Shown one piece after another: positions 37,231 to 46,104 of a DNA stretch of 58,826 bases (position 1 is its first letter; each line of letters begins with the position of its first letter). The notes below the pieces were generated by a model. That model saw only the letters and a list, made by a program, of their open reading frames with translations. It did not search any database and had not been told where the DNA came from. The translations under genes and the position numbers were made by a program. The DNA is from Bacteroidales bacterium. GTDB taxonomy: Bacteria > Bacteroidota > Bacteroidia > Bacteroidales > UBA932. The stretch covers positions 1 through 58,826 of the forward strand of contig JAFUUB010000114.1 of assembly GCA_017483985.1 (NCBI GenBank). The letters run 5' to 3'.

Positions 37231-38133
37231 ATGCTCCTGACTGAATTCATTTCCCAGGGGACGACGGCGCTGGAGAGCCTGTATCCGACCAAGGAGGCCC
37301 GTACGATCGTCCTGATGCTGTGCGAACACCTGATCGGAACCAAGAGCTATACCCATATCGTCGAACCGGCCTATGAAGTGCCCAAGGCGAAGATCAAGGC
37401 CCTGGAGGCGGACCTGCAGCGGCTGGCCAAGGGGGAGCCGATCCAGTATGTGATCGGTACCAGCGAGTTCTGCGGCCTGACCTTCAAGGTGACGCCGGAT
37501 GTGCTGATCCCGCGGCCGGAGACCGAACTGCTGGTCCGCGAGGCCATCAAGATCGGATCCCGGATATACCGCATGCGCATCCCGTACGGCAAGACGGCCG
37601 AGCCGGTCCGGATCCTGGACCTGTGCACGGGTTCCGGCTGCATCGCCTGGAAAGTCGCCCTGTCCGTCCCGACCGCGAAAGTGGTGGCGGTGGACATTTC
37701 CGAGGAAGCCCTGAAGGTGGCGCGGAGCCAGGATTTTTCGGTCCAGCTGAAAGAGACGGGTGCGACGGCGCCCCAGTTTGTCAAGCTGGATGTCCTGGAT
37801 ACGGAGCAGCCCTTCGACTACGGGGAGTTCGACCTGATCCTCAGCAATCCTCCGTATATCATGGAGTCCGAGAAGAGCCTGCTGCGGCCCAATGTCCTGG
37901 AGTATGAACCGGCCGCTGCCCTATTCGTCCCGGATGACGATCCGCTGAAATTCTACCGGGCCATCGCGGCCTGGAGCAAGCGGCTGCTGGCCCCGGAAGG
38001 CAAGTGCCTGACGGAGATCAACGAGGTGCTGGGGGCCCAGACGGAGCTGCTTTTCCGCAAGGAGGGCTTCTCCACGACGGAAGTCATCAAGGATTTTTAC
38101 GATAAAAACCGCTTCATTTTCTATCAGAAATAG
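37231..38133 (+). CDS. prmC: Release factor glutamine methyltransferase
   Basis: 300 residues. Methylates the GGQ glutamine of peptide chain release factors. A helical N-terminal domain ('GEPIQYVIGTSEFCGLTF') precedes a Rossmann methyltransferase with 'ILDLCTGSGCIAWKVAL' and the catalytic NPPY at 206-209. The ATG is 1 bp after the ddl stop; the TTG at 37216 inside ddl is not needed. A terminator follows 36 bp downstream. Confidence 0.94.
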   Translation: MLLTEFISQGTTALESLYPTKEARTIVLMLCEHLIGTKSYTHIVEPAYEVPKAKIKALEADLQRLAKGEPIQYVIGTSEFCGLTFKVTPDVLIPRPETELLVREAIKIGSRIYRMRIPYGKTAEPVRILDLCTGSGCIAWKVALSVPTAKVVAVDISEEALKVARSQDFSVQLKETGATAPQFVKLDVLDTEQPFDYGEFDLILSNPPYIMESEKSLLRPNVLEYEPAAALFVPDDDPLKFYRAIAAWSKRLLAPEGKCLTEINEVLGAQTELLFRKEGFSTTEVIKDFYDKNRFIFYQK

Positions 38134-38169
38134 GCCCTGCAGCCCCGCAGGATCGCGATTTTTTCACTT

Positions 38170-38204
38170 AGCCGTTTTCCAACCTTGGAAAACGGCTCTT
38201 TTTC
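38170..38204 (+). terminator. Rho-independent terminator after prmC
   Basis: Perfect 11-bp stem AGCCGTTTTCC / GGAAAACGGCT with a 6-base loop, followed by a T-rich tract. Confidence 0.85.
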
Positions 38205-38230
38205 TGTTGGTTTGCAGAAAAAACGAAGCG

Positions 38231-39400
38231 ATGAAAAAAGGAGTTTTGCTGCTTCTCTGTGCGCTGGTGGCGTGCGAGGAGGTGGACCTGCCGGAGGGCG
38301 GTCAGGAAGGCGCGGCCGTGGTGCCGCTGGAGGAGGTTGCGCAGATGCTGGCCGTGCTGCCGGTCGGACCGGGGCAGGTGGGGGAAGTGCGGGATGCCGT
38401 GTCGGCCTCGATCGCGAACGGCTATGATGAGGAATACCGGATGACCGACCTGTTCCGGAGCCCGGGTTCCGGGGTCGGGGACCTGGAAACGAAGGCGGGG
38501 CCGTCCCGTACCTATGAGCGACCGCTGAAGGATCTGATCCGGGAATATGCCGCTGCCGGCACGAAGGCCGGGATGCCGGTGCCGGATCCGGAGGTGCTCA
38601 GCCGGTCGGATGTGCAGATTTACTGGCCCTATTCCGAGGCGTCTTTCCCGGAGGGGGAACTGCCGGTCGTGACGTTCGATCCCGGAGACGGGTCTTCGGC
38701 GAATACCGGCTACCGGAGGCGTCCGGACGGAAGCGTTGAGGAAATCATCGTGGATGAGGAATATGCCCGTCGGCATCCGGTGTGGGTGGTCAACCGCAAC
38801 GAGGACAGCGGCTACCCGACCCTGGAGCTGTTGCGCAAGCTCCATCCGGAATGGGGCTCCGGGGGCGGCGGCCTGTCCCTGGTCCCGGCCGGACCCGCGA
38901 CGAAAGCGGGCGATGCGGGGGTGCTCCGGACGCTGGTCCTCAAAAGTTTTACGATGAAGCGCCAGTTCGATCCCTGGCTGGGCGGGGCGTCGGAGTTCTT
39001 TGTCAAGCTGGGGGCACTGGACGATTTCTATGCCTCGACCGAGGCGGAGTTGCTGCTGTATCAGCCGCTCATCACGGATTTCATGGTCGTGGTGCGGCGG
39101 ATGCTCGTCGGCCAGCCGCGTCCGCTGAATGCGATGCTGGTGTCGAACTGGACCGAACAGCTTTCGACCTGCGCCCTGATGATCACAGAGGATGACGGAG
39201 GGACGCGTACGACCTGGAAGACGGAGGGCGAGGTGAAGATCAAGTCCAAGACGTACGGGTTCAGCCTCTCGATCCCGTTCAATTCCCGCGACGACATCGT
39301 CTGGCGGGGCAGCCTGTCAGGGAAGTACTTCGAGCGCTACAGCAATGTTTCCGGGCATTTCGGCGATGTTGACCTCACCTTCGAAATCCTCGAGCGGTAG
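38231..39400 (+). CDS. Unknown exported lipoprotein
   Basis: 389 residues. Begins MKKGVLLLLCALVACEEVDL with a lipobox ending at Cys15, so it is probably a lipoprotein. I do not recognise a named domain. Visible features: a central 'SDVQIYWPYSEASFPEGELP' block, 'VDEEYARRHPVWVVNRNEDS', a Gly-rich linker near residue 210 and a C-terminal part with alternating polar/hydrophobic residues suggesting beta structure. The longer frame from 38207 would put charged residues before the signal peptide. Alone between a terminator and a large inverted repeat. A weak TTGGTTTG at 38207-38214 may be its promoter. Confidence 0.72.
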   Translation: MKKGVLLLLCALVACEEVDLPEGGQEGAAVVPLEEVAQMLAVLPVGPGQVGEVRDAVSASIANGYDEEYRMTDLFRSPGSGVGDLETKAGPSRTYERPLKDLIREYAAAGTKAGMPVPDPEVLSRSDVQIYWPYSEASFPEGELPVVTFDPGDGSSANTGYRRRPDGSVEEIIVDEEYARRHPVWVVNRNEDSGYPTLELLRKLHPEWGSGGGGLSLVPAGPATKAGDAGVLRTLVLKSFTMKRQFDPWLGGASEFFVKLGALDDFYASTEAELLLYQPLITDFMVVVRRMLVGQPRPLNAMLVSNWTEQLSTCALMITEDDGGTRTTWKTEGEVKIKSKTYGFSLSIPFNSRDDIVWRGSLSGKYFERYSNVSGHFGDVDLTFEILER

Positions 39401-39413
39401 TTGCCATGGGTAG

Positions 39414-39550
39414 CGTCCGCTGATCGGCTTGTCTCCGGACCGGTACGCCCCTTTGGGGCTATCCCTCCCACTTCGCTTCGCTCGCGGGCCCCTCCCGCTC
39501 CCGGAGCCGCGGGCGGCTACGCCGTCCGGAGACAAGCCGATCAGCGGACG
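39414..39550. repeat. Large intergenic inverted repeat, 27-bp perfect arms
   Basis: The left arm (39414-39440) is the exact reverse complement of the right arm (39524-39550), 27 bp each, with 83 bp between. The interior is GC-rich and holds smaller complementary pieces (CCCC-TTT-GGGG near 39449-39459; GGGCGGCTACGCC near the right arm, partly mirrored on the left). It fills the gap between two convergent genes, and the right arm includes the stop codon and last codons of the U32 gene. A transcript from either side could fold into a very long hairpin. It could be a terminator, a miniature mobile element or a family of intergenic repeats. Confidence 0.85.
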
Positions 39551-41406
39551 GTCATTTCACAGGCGCGGCAGTCGAAACCGAGTTCGAGGCGGCGGCCGTT
39601 GTTGAGCAGATAGAGCGGGCCGGTGTCCTCTGCCCCCTGGAAACGGGGGCAGAGGCCGAGCTCGAAGCGGATGCAGTATTTGCTGCGCATCAGTTCGGCA
39701 CCGGCGGGATGGGCCAGTTCGTAGGCGTCGGCGATGACTTCGGCACCCCGTTCCCGATAGGTCCAGCGTGCCAGGGAATTGGCGACATTGGCCTTGTAGT
39801 CCAGGTCTTTGATGGGAAGGGGACCGTCGGATGCTTCAGCGGTCTGCAGGGGCCGGCGGCCGCAGGGCTGTCCGTCCAGGGCCTCGGCTGTTTCCCGCCG
39901 CAGGCCGTTGAGGAAGGAGGCCGGTAGGAAGGGAAGGCCGTCAGGAGCTTCCAGCGATTCCAGGCGGAAGGCATAGTCCCCGGTGGTTTTCTCCAGCTGG
40001 GCCGCGAAGAGGGACTGCATCCGGGCCGGATCCGTGGCGGTTTCCGCCTCGGCGGGGGTGGAGAGGGAAACGGTGCGGCCGTCTTCGGTCTGCGCCTGCA
40101 CGGCAAGCTGCCAGCCGGCCCCGCAGCGCTGCACCTGCAACTGCAGGGCGGTATCCAGCAGGCGGCGGCAGCGGCTGCGTTCGAGCAGTCGTTCGAAGGC
40201 GACGCTGATGTTGCGGTAGAGCGCCATGCCGGGCCGGAGTTGCGGAACGGCCTTGCAGCGGATGGTATGTCCCTGGCAGACGTCGCCCCGAAAGCCGATG
40301 ATCTCTTCCCCGGTGGCAAAGGCGAAGCCGTCCCCGTTGGTCAGGACCGGGCGGTCCGTCGCCGGGTCCAGGGTGATTTCCATGCCATCGCGGCCGGCCG
40401 GGCGGATGCTCCGGACCGTGCCGATGGCTTCTCCCATGCTCTTGGGCGTATCCATGGCGGCCCAGCCGCGGCTGCGCCGGCCATCCAGGAACAGTTCGGT
40501 GTAGCCCCGGTTGAAGGTCTTGGCCGGGTCGGGGATAAACCCGCCGGTCACCCGGCCGAAGGAGGCGCGGACATATTCGCCCGGATGGGCGGCGATGAAG
40601 GCATCCAGCGCCAGGGCATATTCGCGGACGACATTGCGGACATAGGAGATGTTCTTGAGCCGTCCTTCTATTTTAAAGGAACAGACGCCGGCCGCGGCCA
40701 GGTCTCCGATCCGGTCCTTGAGGTTGAAATCCTTCAGGGACAGCAGGGCCTTGTTCCGGACGAGGGTTTTCCCGGCCGCATCGACCAGGTCATACCGCGA
40801 CCGGCAGGCCTGCATGCAGGCGCCCCGGTTGGCGCTGCGGCCGGCCAGGTGCTCGGACAGGTAGCATTGGCCGCTGTAGCAGACGCACAGGGCCCCGTGG
40901 ATAAAGCATTCAATCTCGGCGCCGGAGGCTTCGCGGATGGCCTGGATCTGCCGCAGGGACAGTTCCCGTTCCAGCACCAGCCGGGAAAAACCGAGGGAGG
41001 CGTAGAAGCGGGCCTTTTCCGGCGTACGGATGGCGCACTGGGTCGAGGCATGCATCGGCAAGGTCACCTTGGGCCTCGTCCCGTCCGGTCCGCCCTGGGC
41101 GAGCCGCAGGACCGCCAGGTCCTGGACGATGAATCCGTCCGCCCCGGCTTCCTGGACTTCCAGCATGAAGCGGTAGGCGGCGTCCAGCTCTTCCTCGTAA
41201 ATCAGCGTGTTGAGGGTGATGAAGATCCGGGCGCCGAACCGGTGGGCGTATGCGCACAGCCGGCGGATGTCTTCCACGCTGTTGCCGGCCGCCTGGCGGG
41301 CGCCGAAGGCGGGACCGGCGATGTAAACGGCATCGGCACCGCAGTCGATGGCTGCGATGCCGATATCTGCATTCCTTGCCGGAGCAAGCAGCTCAAGCTG
41401 TCTCAT
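39541..41406 (-). CDS. Peptidase U32 family protein (RlhA/TrhP-like RNA hydroxylation)
   Basis: 621 residues. The U32 signature ECFIHGALCVCYSGQCYLS lies at 166-184, and Cys174, Cys181, Cys197 and Cys201 fit the cluster of the family. The N-terminal barrel starts 'LELLAPARNADIGIAAIDCG'. Although named peptidases, studied members (RlhA, TrhP) help hydroxylate 23S rRNA or tRNA; the length and the extra C-terminal domain favour the RlhA-like branch. The last codons lie inside a large inverted repeat. It follows the TPR gene by 14 bp and probably shares its transcript. Confidence 0.87.
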   Translation of the reverse strand: MRQLELLAPARNADIGIAAIDCGADAVYIAGPAFGARQAAGNSVEDIRRLCAYAHRFGARIFITLNTLIYEEELDAAYRFMLEVQEAGADGFIVQDLAVLRLAQGGPDGTRPKVTLPMHASTQCAIRTPEKARFYASLGFSRLVLERELSLRQIQAIREASGAEIECFIHGALCVCYSGQCYLSEHLAGRSANRGACMQACRSRYDLVDAAGKTLVRNKALLSLKDFNLKDRIGDLAAAGVCSFKIEGRLKNISYVRNVVREYALALDAFIAAHPGEYVRASFGRVTGGFIPDPAKTFNRGYTELFLDGRRSRGWAAMDTPKSMGEAIGTVRSIRPAGRDGMEITLDPATDRPVLTNGDGFAFATGEEIIGFRGDVCQGHTIRCKAVPQLRPGMALYRNISVAFERLLERSRCRRLLDTALQLQVQRCGAGWQLAVQAQTEDGRTVSLSTPAEAETATDPARMQSLFAAQLEKTTGDYAFRLESLEAPDGLPFLPASFLNGLRRETAEALDGQPCGRRPLQTAEASDGPLPIKDLDYKANVANSLARWTYRERGAEVIADAYELAHPAGAELMRSKYCIRFELGLCPRFQGAEDTGPLYLLNNGRRLELGFDCRACEMTVR

Positions 41407-41420
41407 GCCGGCAGGCGGTC

Positions 41421-42356
41421 TTACTTATTGAGGGCGTCGACCATCTTCTGGGCGTCGGCATAGCCGGCGGCGACGGCCTTCTTGTAGAATTCGAGGGCTT
41501 TGGCCTTGTTGTTCTGGCCCTGATAGAGCGCACCCACGGTGTAGGCGATGGCGCCGACGTTCTTGTTCTGCGGGTCAGCCTCGATGAACTTCTCGAAGTA
41601 CTTGATGGCATCACCGATCTTGCCCAGCTTCTGGGAAGCGGAAGCGGCGAGCTGGAAGGCGGCGGCGTTGGAGATCAGGCCTTCTTCGTCAGCCTTGGCG
41701 ATCATGGAGACGACATCGGCGTTCTTGCCGGCCTTCAGGGCAGCCTGGGCCTCCTTGAGGACGATGTTGCCGAGCTGCTTCTTGGCGTTGTCCTCCTGGC
41801 CGTTGGCCATGGCGGTCTGGAAAGCGGCCTTGGCTTCCTCTACCTTGCCGAGGGCGTTCAGCGCCTGGCCGAGATACATGGCACCGGTGCCGTTGGTCGG
41901 ATCGAGCTCAAGGGATTTCTGGAGATATTCGACGGCCTTGTCCATCGCTTTCTCGCGGATGGCGTTGGAACCGGCGGCCTGGTAAACCTGCGGGAGAAGT
42001 TCGGCTGCGTCGGCGATCACTTCGTCGTTCTCATACTCCTTGGCGACGGTCTCAGCCTCGGCGATCTTCTCGATGGCTGCGTCATATTCCTTGTCCTTGA
42101 CGAGGTCCTTGCCGATGGAAAGGGTCAGGGCAGGGATGGTATTCTTGCAGTTTGCGACAAGCTCCGCACCTTCGTCACCGCAGGCTTCGCCCATGGTGAG
42201 GGCCTTTTTGAAAAGGTCGAGGGCAGCGACTTTGTCACCGGCCTGGAACTGTTCGGCTCCATTATTGTAGGTTTCAGTGGCGGATGCCAGGTCCTGTGCG
42301 GACATCATGCCGGCCGAAAGGACGGCAGCAGCAAAGGCGAGAATAAATTTTTTCAT
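41421..42356 (-). CDS. Exported tetratricopeptide-repeat protein
   Basis: 311 residues with a signal peptide (MKKFILAFAAAVLSAGMMSAQ). The rest is alpha-helical with TPR units, for example 'AVEYLQKSLELDPTNGTGAM', 'LGQALNALGKVEEAKAAFQ' and 'AIKYFEKFIEADPQNKNVGA'. It probably sits in the periplasm as a binding scaffold. The ATG at 42356 gives a proper signal peptide; the longer frame would start inside the promoter region. Lys/Ala/Glu-rich with uniform codons, suggesting high expression. First gene of a pair with the U32 gene. Confidence 0.85.
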   Translation of the reverse strand: MKKFILAFAAAVLSAGMMSAQDLASATETYNNGAEQFQAGDKVAALDLFKKALTMGEACGDEGAELVANCKNTIPALTLSIGKDLVKDKEYDAAIEKIAEAETVAKEYENDEVIADAAELLPQVYQAAGSNAIREKAMDKAVEYLQKSLELDPTNGTGAMYLGQALNALGKVEEAKAAFQTAMANGQEDNAKKQLGNIVLKEAQAALKAGKNADVVSMIAKADEEGLISNAAAFQLAASASQKLGKIGDAIKYFEKFIEADPQNKNVGAIAYTVGALYQGQNNKAKALEFYKKAVAAGYADAQKMVDALNK

Positions 42357-42401
42357 AATATCACTGTGTTTTTGTTGAACTTTCTTTTTGCACGCAAGAG
42401 A

Positions 42402-42409
42402 CAAATGTA
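42402..42409 (-). promoter_or_regulatory. Bacteroidetes -7 box (TACATTTG) of the TPR/U32 operon
   Basis: Perfect TAnnTTTG on the minus strand, 45 bp before the TPR start codon. Confidence 0.65.
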
Positions 42410-42423
42410 GAAAAAAAAGTTTG

Positions 42424-42431
42424 TAAATTTG
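42424..42431 (+). promoter_or_regulatory. Bacteroidetes -7 box (TAAATTTG) of the M16-like gene
   Basis: Perfect TAnnTTTG, 18 bp before the ATG at 42450 and 14 bp from the facing TPR promoter. It rules out the TTG at 42429 as a start. Confidence 0.65.
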
Positions 42432-42449
42432 TCAAACAACCCCGGAAAC

Positions 42450-45224
42450 ATGACATTCAAGATACCACGGCTGATCCTTTGCGCATTGCTGGCATTGATT
42501 CCAAGAATTGTGCCAGCCGTTGATTTGCCGAAACTTCCGATGGCTTCCCAAGTGCGGACGGGGCGTCTTGATAATGGCGTAACTTATTATCTGGTAAAGA
42601 ATTCCGCTGAAAAAGGAAAAGCCGAAGTGGCCTTGGTGCAGCGCGTCGGTTCTGCAGGGGAAGATGCCCGGACGGCCGGCGACGCCGCCGTGCAGGCCCG
42701 CGGTTCCCTGTCCGACCTGCCTCATTTCAGGACCCAGACGCCGCAGCGATACCTCTCCCGCAGCGCGATCTGGCCGGCTGAAGGCGGCTATGTGACCGTC
42801 GGACCCGATGCGACGGTCTACCGGTTTTCCGACCTGACCCTTCCCTATAGCCCGGACATCGTCGACTCCACCCTGCTGATGGTCTTCGACGTGGTCGGCC
42901 GCAGCGATGCTCCGGCCTATGCCCCCCAGAACCAGGCGGTCATCGTCGCCGGGGACATCGATCCGGATGCCCTGCTGAACAAGATGAACATGCTGTCGAT
43001 GCTGGTCACCCGCCGTACGGGACTCCGTCTGGAGGAACCCTATGCCTGGGAGGAATCCGATACGCTCCGGGTCCTGCCGCTGCCGGCTCCTTCCGGCAAG
43101 GCGGCCGACCTGGTGGTCCGCTACCGTTCTGCGCGGACGCCGCAGGAGAACATGGCGACCGTCCAGTCCCTGGTTTCCTGGCGGTATGCCCGGGAATTCG
43201 GGATCCTGCTCCGCAAGCGGCTCAGCCGCGCCTTCCGGCTGGCCGGAATCCCGGTTTCCGGCCTGGATGTCACGTACCGGAGCAGCGCGGACGGTCCGGG
43301 GGACGAGCAGGTCGAAATCAGCCTGACGACCGACCCCCGCCGCTACATTTCCGCGGCCAACCTCCTGGCGGAAACCCTGGCTGCGCTGGACCGCAGCGGG
43401 ACGATGGAAGCGGAGTACCGGGACGTGCAGAACCAGCTTGAGATGGACCTGCGCCGCGAATGGGGACCGGATCTCCTGCCCAATAAAGAATATGTGAGCC
43501 GGTGCATTTCCGCCTATCTGTACGGAACCTCGCTGGCTTCTCCGAAATCCAACCTGGATTTCTTCCTGACCCGCAGCATGGATCCCAAGGCGGCGACGGA
43601 CCTGTTCAACAGCTACGTGGGGGCCCTGCTGGATCCCCGGAAGAACGTGACGGTCTGCGCCGACCCGGATCTCCTCCCCGAGGCCCGGGTACGGGACCTG
43701 TTCAACAGCGCCTGGTCGCGGGAAACGGAAACCCAGGCGGCCTATGTGGTCAGCCACAGCGACACCCTGACCCTGCAGACGCCGAAGGGCCGAGTCCGGC
43801 TCAAATCCGATGAGACGGAACCCCTGTCCGGCGGCAGGATGTGGACCTTTGCCAATGGGATCCGGGTGATATACAAACCGTTGCCGACCAGCGGCGTGTT
43901 CCGGTACACCTGGCTGCTCAAGAGCGGCTACGGGACGGCACCCGGCCTGCATCCGGGCGAAGGCCCTTACCTGGGCGACATGCTGGCCCTGGACAACGTG
44001 GCGGACATGAAGCATTCCGCCTTCCAGGACATGTTGCGCGCCAACGGCATCACCCTGGAGCCGACGGTCACCCTGACGGATTTCCGGCTCAGCGGTGCCG
44101 CACCAACCTCCCGCCTGACCCTGCTGCTGAAATCCCTGCTCGCCCTTTCGGAGCGCCGGGACCCCGATCCGGCGGCTTACCAGGCCTACCGGGATCAGGA
44201 GGCCCTCCGGTGGGAGAAGGAAAAAGGGAGCATACCGGCCCGTCTGTCCATCCTGGACAGCCTGGCCCGCCCGTCCGGACTGGCGACGTCCGAGTTGCGT
44301 CGGCGGATCTCCCTGACCGATGATTTCCCGCAGCGGGCGGAACGGTTCTTTGATGGAGCGTTTTCCCGGATGGGCGAGGGCGTACTGATCCTGGCGGGCA
44401 GCTTTGATGAAAATGCCTTGAAGCGGATCCTTTCCCAGCATCTGGGCGGTTTCCGGACGGAGCGGGCTCCTGCCGGCCGGTTCCGGAATGCCAGCCGTCC
44501 GTCTGCCGGCCGGTCGGTCCGGGTGGACGAGGGGGCGGCCCGGCCGCAGCTGGACCTGGAGATGACGGCCTATCTGGACTTTACCGTAGAGCAATATGCC
44601 GCCGCAAATATCGCGGCGAAGGTCCTGGCGGATGCGGCGGCCCAGGCGCTTTCCCGCCGGGGATGGTACAGCCAGGCGTCCTGGCGGTTCGACTTATATC
44701 CGGTGGACCGTTTCTGCCTGGACATCCTGTCTTCGGTGGCGGATCCGGGAGGTCTTCCGGCTTCGTTGATGCCCGCCGATTCGGTCGAGACCGTCCGGCA
44801 GGATGTGCATGCAGCCCTTGCCAAGGCTGCGTCGGAGGGTATTTCCGCGGCCCGGCTGAAGGCCGGCAAGAATGAATTGATCAACCAGTATAATACGGGG
44901 GCTTCCGACCCGGAGACCGTGATTTCCCTACTGGTCCTGCGTCATTCCTATGGCAAGGACCTGATGACCCGCTATGCCGAAAAGGTCGGGGCCGTCAGCC
45001 GGGAGCAGGTCGACCGGGTCCTGAAGCAGCTGGCCGGCGGGCTCTGTGCCGAGCACCTGGTCCGCGCGGCGCAGGTGGGCGAACCCCTGCATGACTCCGA
45101 ACCGTCCGAGCCGGCCTGGCCGGATGTGGAGCCGCCCCGCCCGGCGGTGGATTCAACCGGTATGCTGGACCTCTACCGGGAACTGTTCGGCCCGCAAACC
45201 TTCCCTTTGACGCCAATCCTATGA
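42450..45224 (+). CDS. M16-family-like protein lacking the zinc motif
   Basis: 924 residues with a signal peptide (MTFKIPRLILCALLALIPRI). 'LDNGVTYYLVKNSAEKGKAE' and 'LVQRVGS' match the start of PqqL-type M16 peptidases, and 'NQAVIVAGDID' plus later 'LVLRHSYGKDL' follow the family plan of paired domains. The HxxEH zinc site expected soon after 'VGS' is missing: the next residues are 'AGEDARTAGDAAVQARGSLS', and about 100 residues appear deleted there. It is likely a non-catalytic relative, perhaps a partner or a peptide-binding shell. The reading frame is intact, so it is under selection rather than decayed. Overlaps the DUF3109 gene by 4 bp. Confidence 0.8.
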   Translation: MTFKIPRLILCALLALIPRIVPAVDLPKLPMASQVRTGRLDNGVTYYLVKNSAEKGKAEVALVQRVGSAGEDARTAGDAAVQARGSLSDLPHFRTQTPQRYLSRSAIWPAEGGYVTVGPDATVYRFSDLTLPYSPDIVDSTLLMVFDVVGRSDAPAYAPQNQAVIVAGDIDPDALLNKMNMLSMLVTRRTGLRLEEPYAWEESDTLRVLPLPAPSGKAADLVVRYRSARTPQENMATVQSLVSWRYAREFGILLRKRLSRAFRLAGIPVSGLDVTYRSSADGPGDEQVEISLTTDPRRYISAANLLAETLAALDRSGTMEAEYRDVQNQLEMDLRREWGPDLLPNKEYVSRCISAYLYGTSLASPKSNLDFFLTRSMDPKAATDLFNSYVGALLDPRKNVTVCADPDLLPEARVRDLFNSAWSRETETQAAYVVSHSDTLTLQTPKGRVRLKSDETEPLSGGRMWTFANGIRVIYKPLPTSGVFRYTWLLKSGYGTAPGLHPGEGPYLGDMLALDNVADMKHSAFQDMLRANGITLEPTVTLTDFRLSGAAPTSRLTLLLKSLLALSERRDPDPAAYQAYRDQEALRWEKEKGSIPARLSILDSLARPSGLATSELRRRISLTDDFPQRAERFFDGAFSRMGEGVLILAGSFDENALKRILSQHLGGFRTERAPAGRFRNASRPSAGRSVRVDEGAARPQLDLEMTAYLDFTVEQYAAANIAAKVLADAAAQALSRRGWYSQASWRFDLYPVDRFCLDILSSVADPGGLPASLMPADSVETVRQDVHAALAKAASEGISAARLKAGKNELINQYNTGASDPETVISLLVLRHSYGKDLMTRYAEKVGAVSREQVDRVLKQLAGGLCAEHLVRAAQVGEPLHDSEPSEPAWPDVEPPRPAVDSTGMLDLYRELFGPQTFPLTPIL

Positions 45225-45880
45225 GTGCGAAAGACTTTGGAACCATCATCCAGATCGGAGACGTCCTGGTCTCCGAAGAGGTCGTCACGGAGTTCTTCTG
45301 CTGTGACTACGAGAAATGCCGTGGCTGCTGCTGCGTGATCGGCGACGGCGGGGCTCCGATGCGGGAAGAGGAGGCGGAAGAACTGGAGCGGCATTATCCG
45401 GTCTATGCACCCCTGATGACGCCCGAGGGCCGGGAAGCGGCCGAGGCGGCAGGTTTCTTCGAGATCGACCGGGAGGGGGACGTCGTGACCCCGACGGTGA
45501 AGGTGCCGCACCGGGTGGAGGGACTGACCTCGATCCCGGGCTGCGACGGCACGGTCGGCACGGCGGGTCTGGAAGACTGCGCGTACTGCCTGTATGAGAG
45601 CGGGAACGTGATGTGCGCGGTGGAGCGGTGTTTCTTCCAGGGGAAGATCCCGTTCCGCAAGCCGGTTTCCTGCTGGCTGTACCCGATCCGGATCACGAAG
45701 ATGCCGGGCGGGGGCGAGGCGCTCAACTACCACCGCTGGTCCATCTGCGCGGATGCGGTCGCCAAAGGCAGGAAAGAAGGGATCCGCGTCTATCAGTTCT
45801 TGCGCGAACCCCTTGAATTCCTGTACGGTAAAGACTTCTGGGAAATGCTCGATGCCGCCGCGCGGCACATTCTGGGCTAA
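45221..45880 (+). CDS. DUF3109 family cysteine-rich protein
   Basis: 219 residues, no signal peptide. Cys-rich segments 'FFCCDYEKCRGCCCVIGDGG' (about 26-45), 'CAYCLYESG' and 'CAVERCFFQGKIPFRKPVSC' suggest an iron-sulfur or zinc site, as in the related YkgJ-type zinc/iron-chelating domains. DUF3109 proteins are conserved in Bacteroidota with no assigned role. Translation is coupled to the M16-like gene by a 4-bp overlap; its 3' end overlaps the convergent DUF2007 gene by 4 bp. Confidence 0.87.
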   Translation: MSAKDFGTIIQIGDVLVSEEVVTEFFCCDYEKCRGCCCVIGDGGAPMREEEAEELERHYPVYAPLMTPEGREAAEAAGFFEIDREGDVVTPTVKVPHRVEGLTSIPGCDGTVGTAGLEDCAYCLYESGNVMCAVERCFFQGKIPFRKPVSCWLYPIRITKMPGGGEALNYHRWSICADAVAKGRKEGIRVYQFLREPLEFLYGKDFWEMLDAAARHILG

Positions 45881-46101
45881 TTTTCCTTTTCGGTTTGCTC
45901 GAGCAGGGCGAGGGCTTTTTCGTAGTCCTCGGCGTTGACCTTGACTTCGACGCTGTTGATGGCGGCGTTGATCGAGGGGTAGGAGGAGGTCTGTCCGAAG
46001 ACCTGGGCCGGGATGTCATTGTCCCGGAGCATGCCGGCGGTAATCTCGGCGATCAGCGGATCGGAGAACCGGGCGACGGTTTTGAATTCTTCTTTCATCA
46101 T
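45877..46101 (-). CDS. DUF2007 small cytoplasmic protein
   Basis: 74 residues (MMKEEFKTVARFSDPLIAEI ...). The pattern 'A..LRDNDIPAQVFG' and 'VEVKVNAEDYEKALALL' is that of DUF2007 (putative signal-transducing protein, ACT-like small fold). Which of the first two Met codons is used is unclear. It lies 3 bp after the small membrane protein gene and probably shares its transcript. Confidence 0.82.
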   Translation of the reverse strand: MMKEEFKTVARFSDPLIAEITAGMLRDNDIPAQVFGQTSSYPSINAAINSVEVKVNAEDYEKALALLEQTEKEN

Positions 46102-46104
46102 AGC

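Noticed and set aside
42429..42449. TTG start of the M16-like gene
   Set aside because: It falls inside the TAnnTTTG promoter box, so it could not be transcribed as a start.
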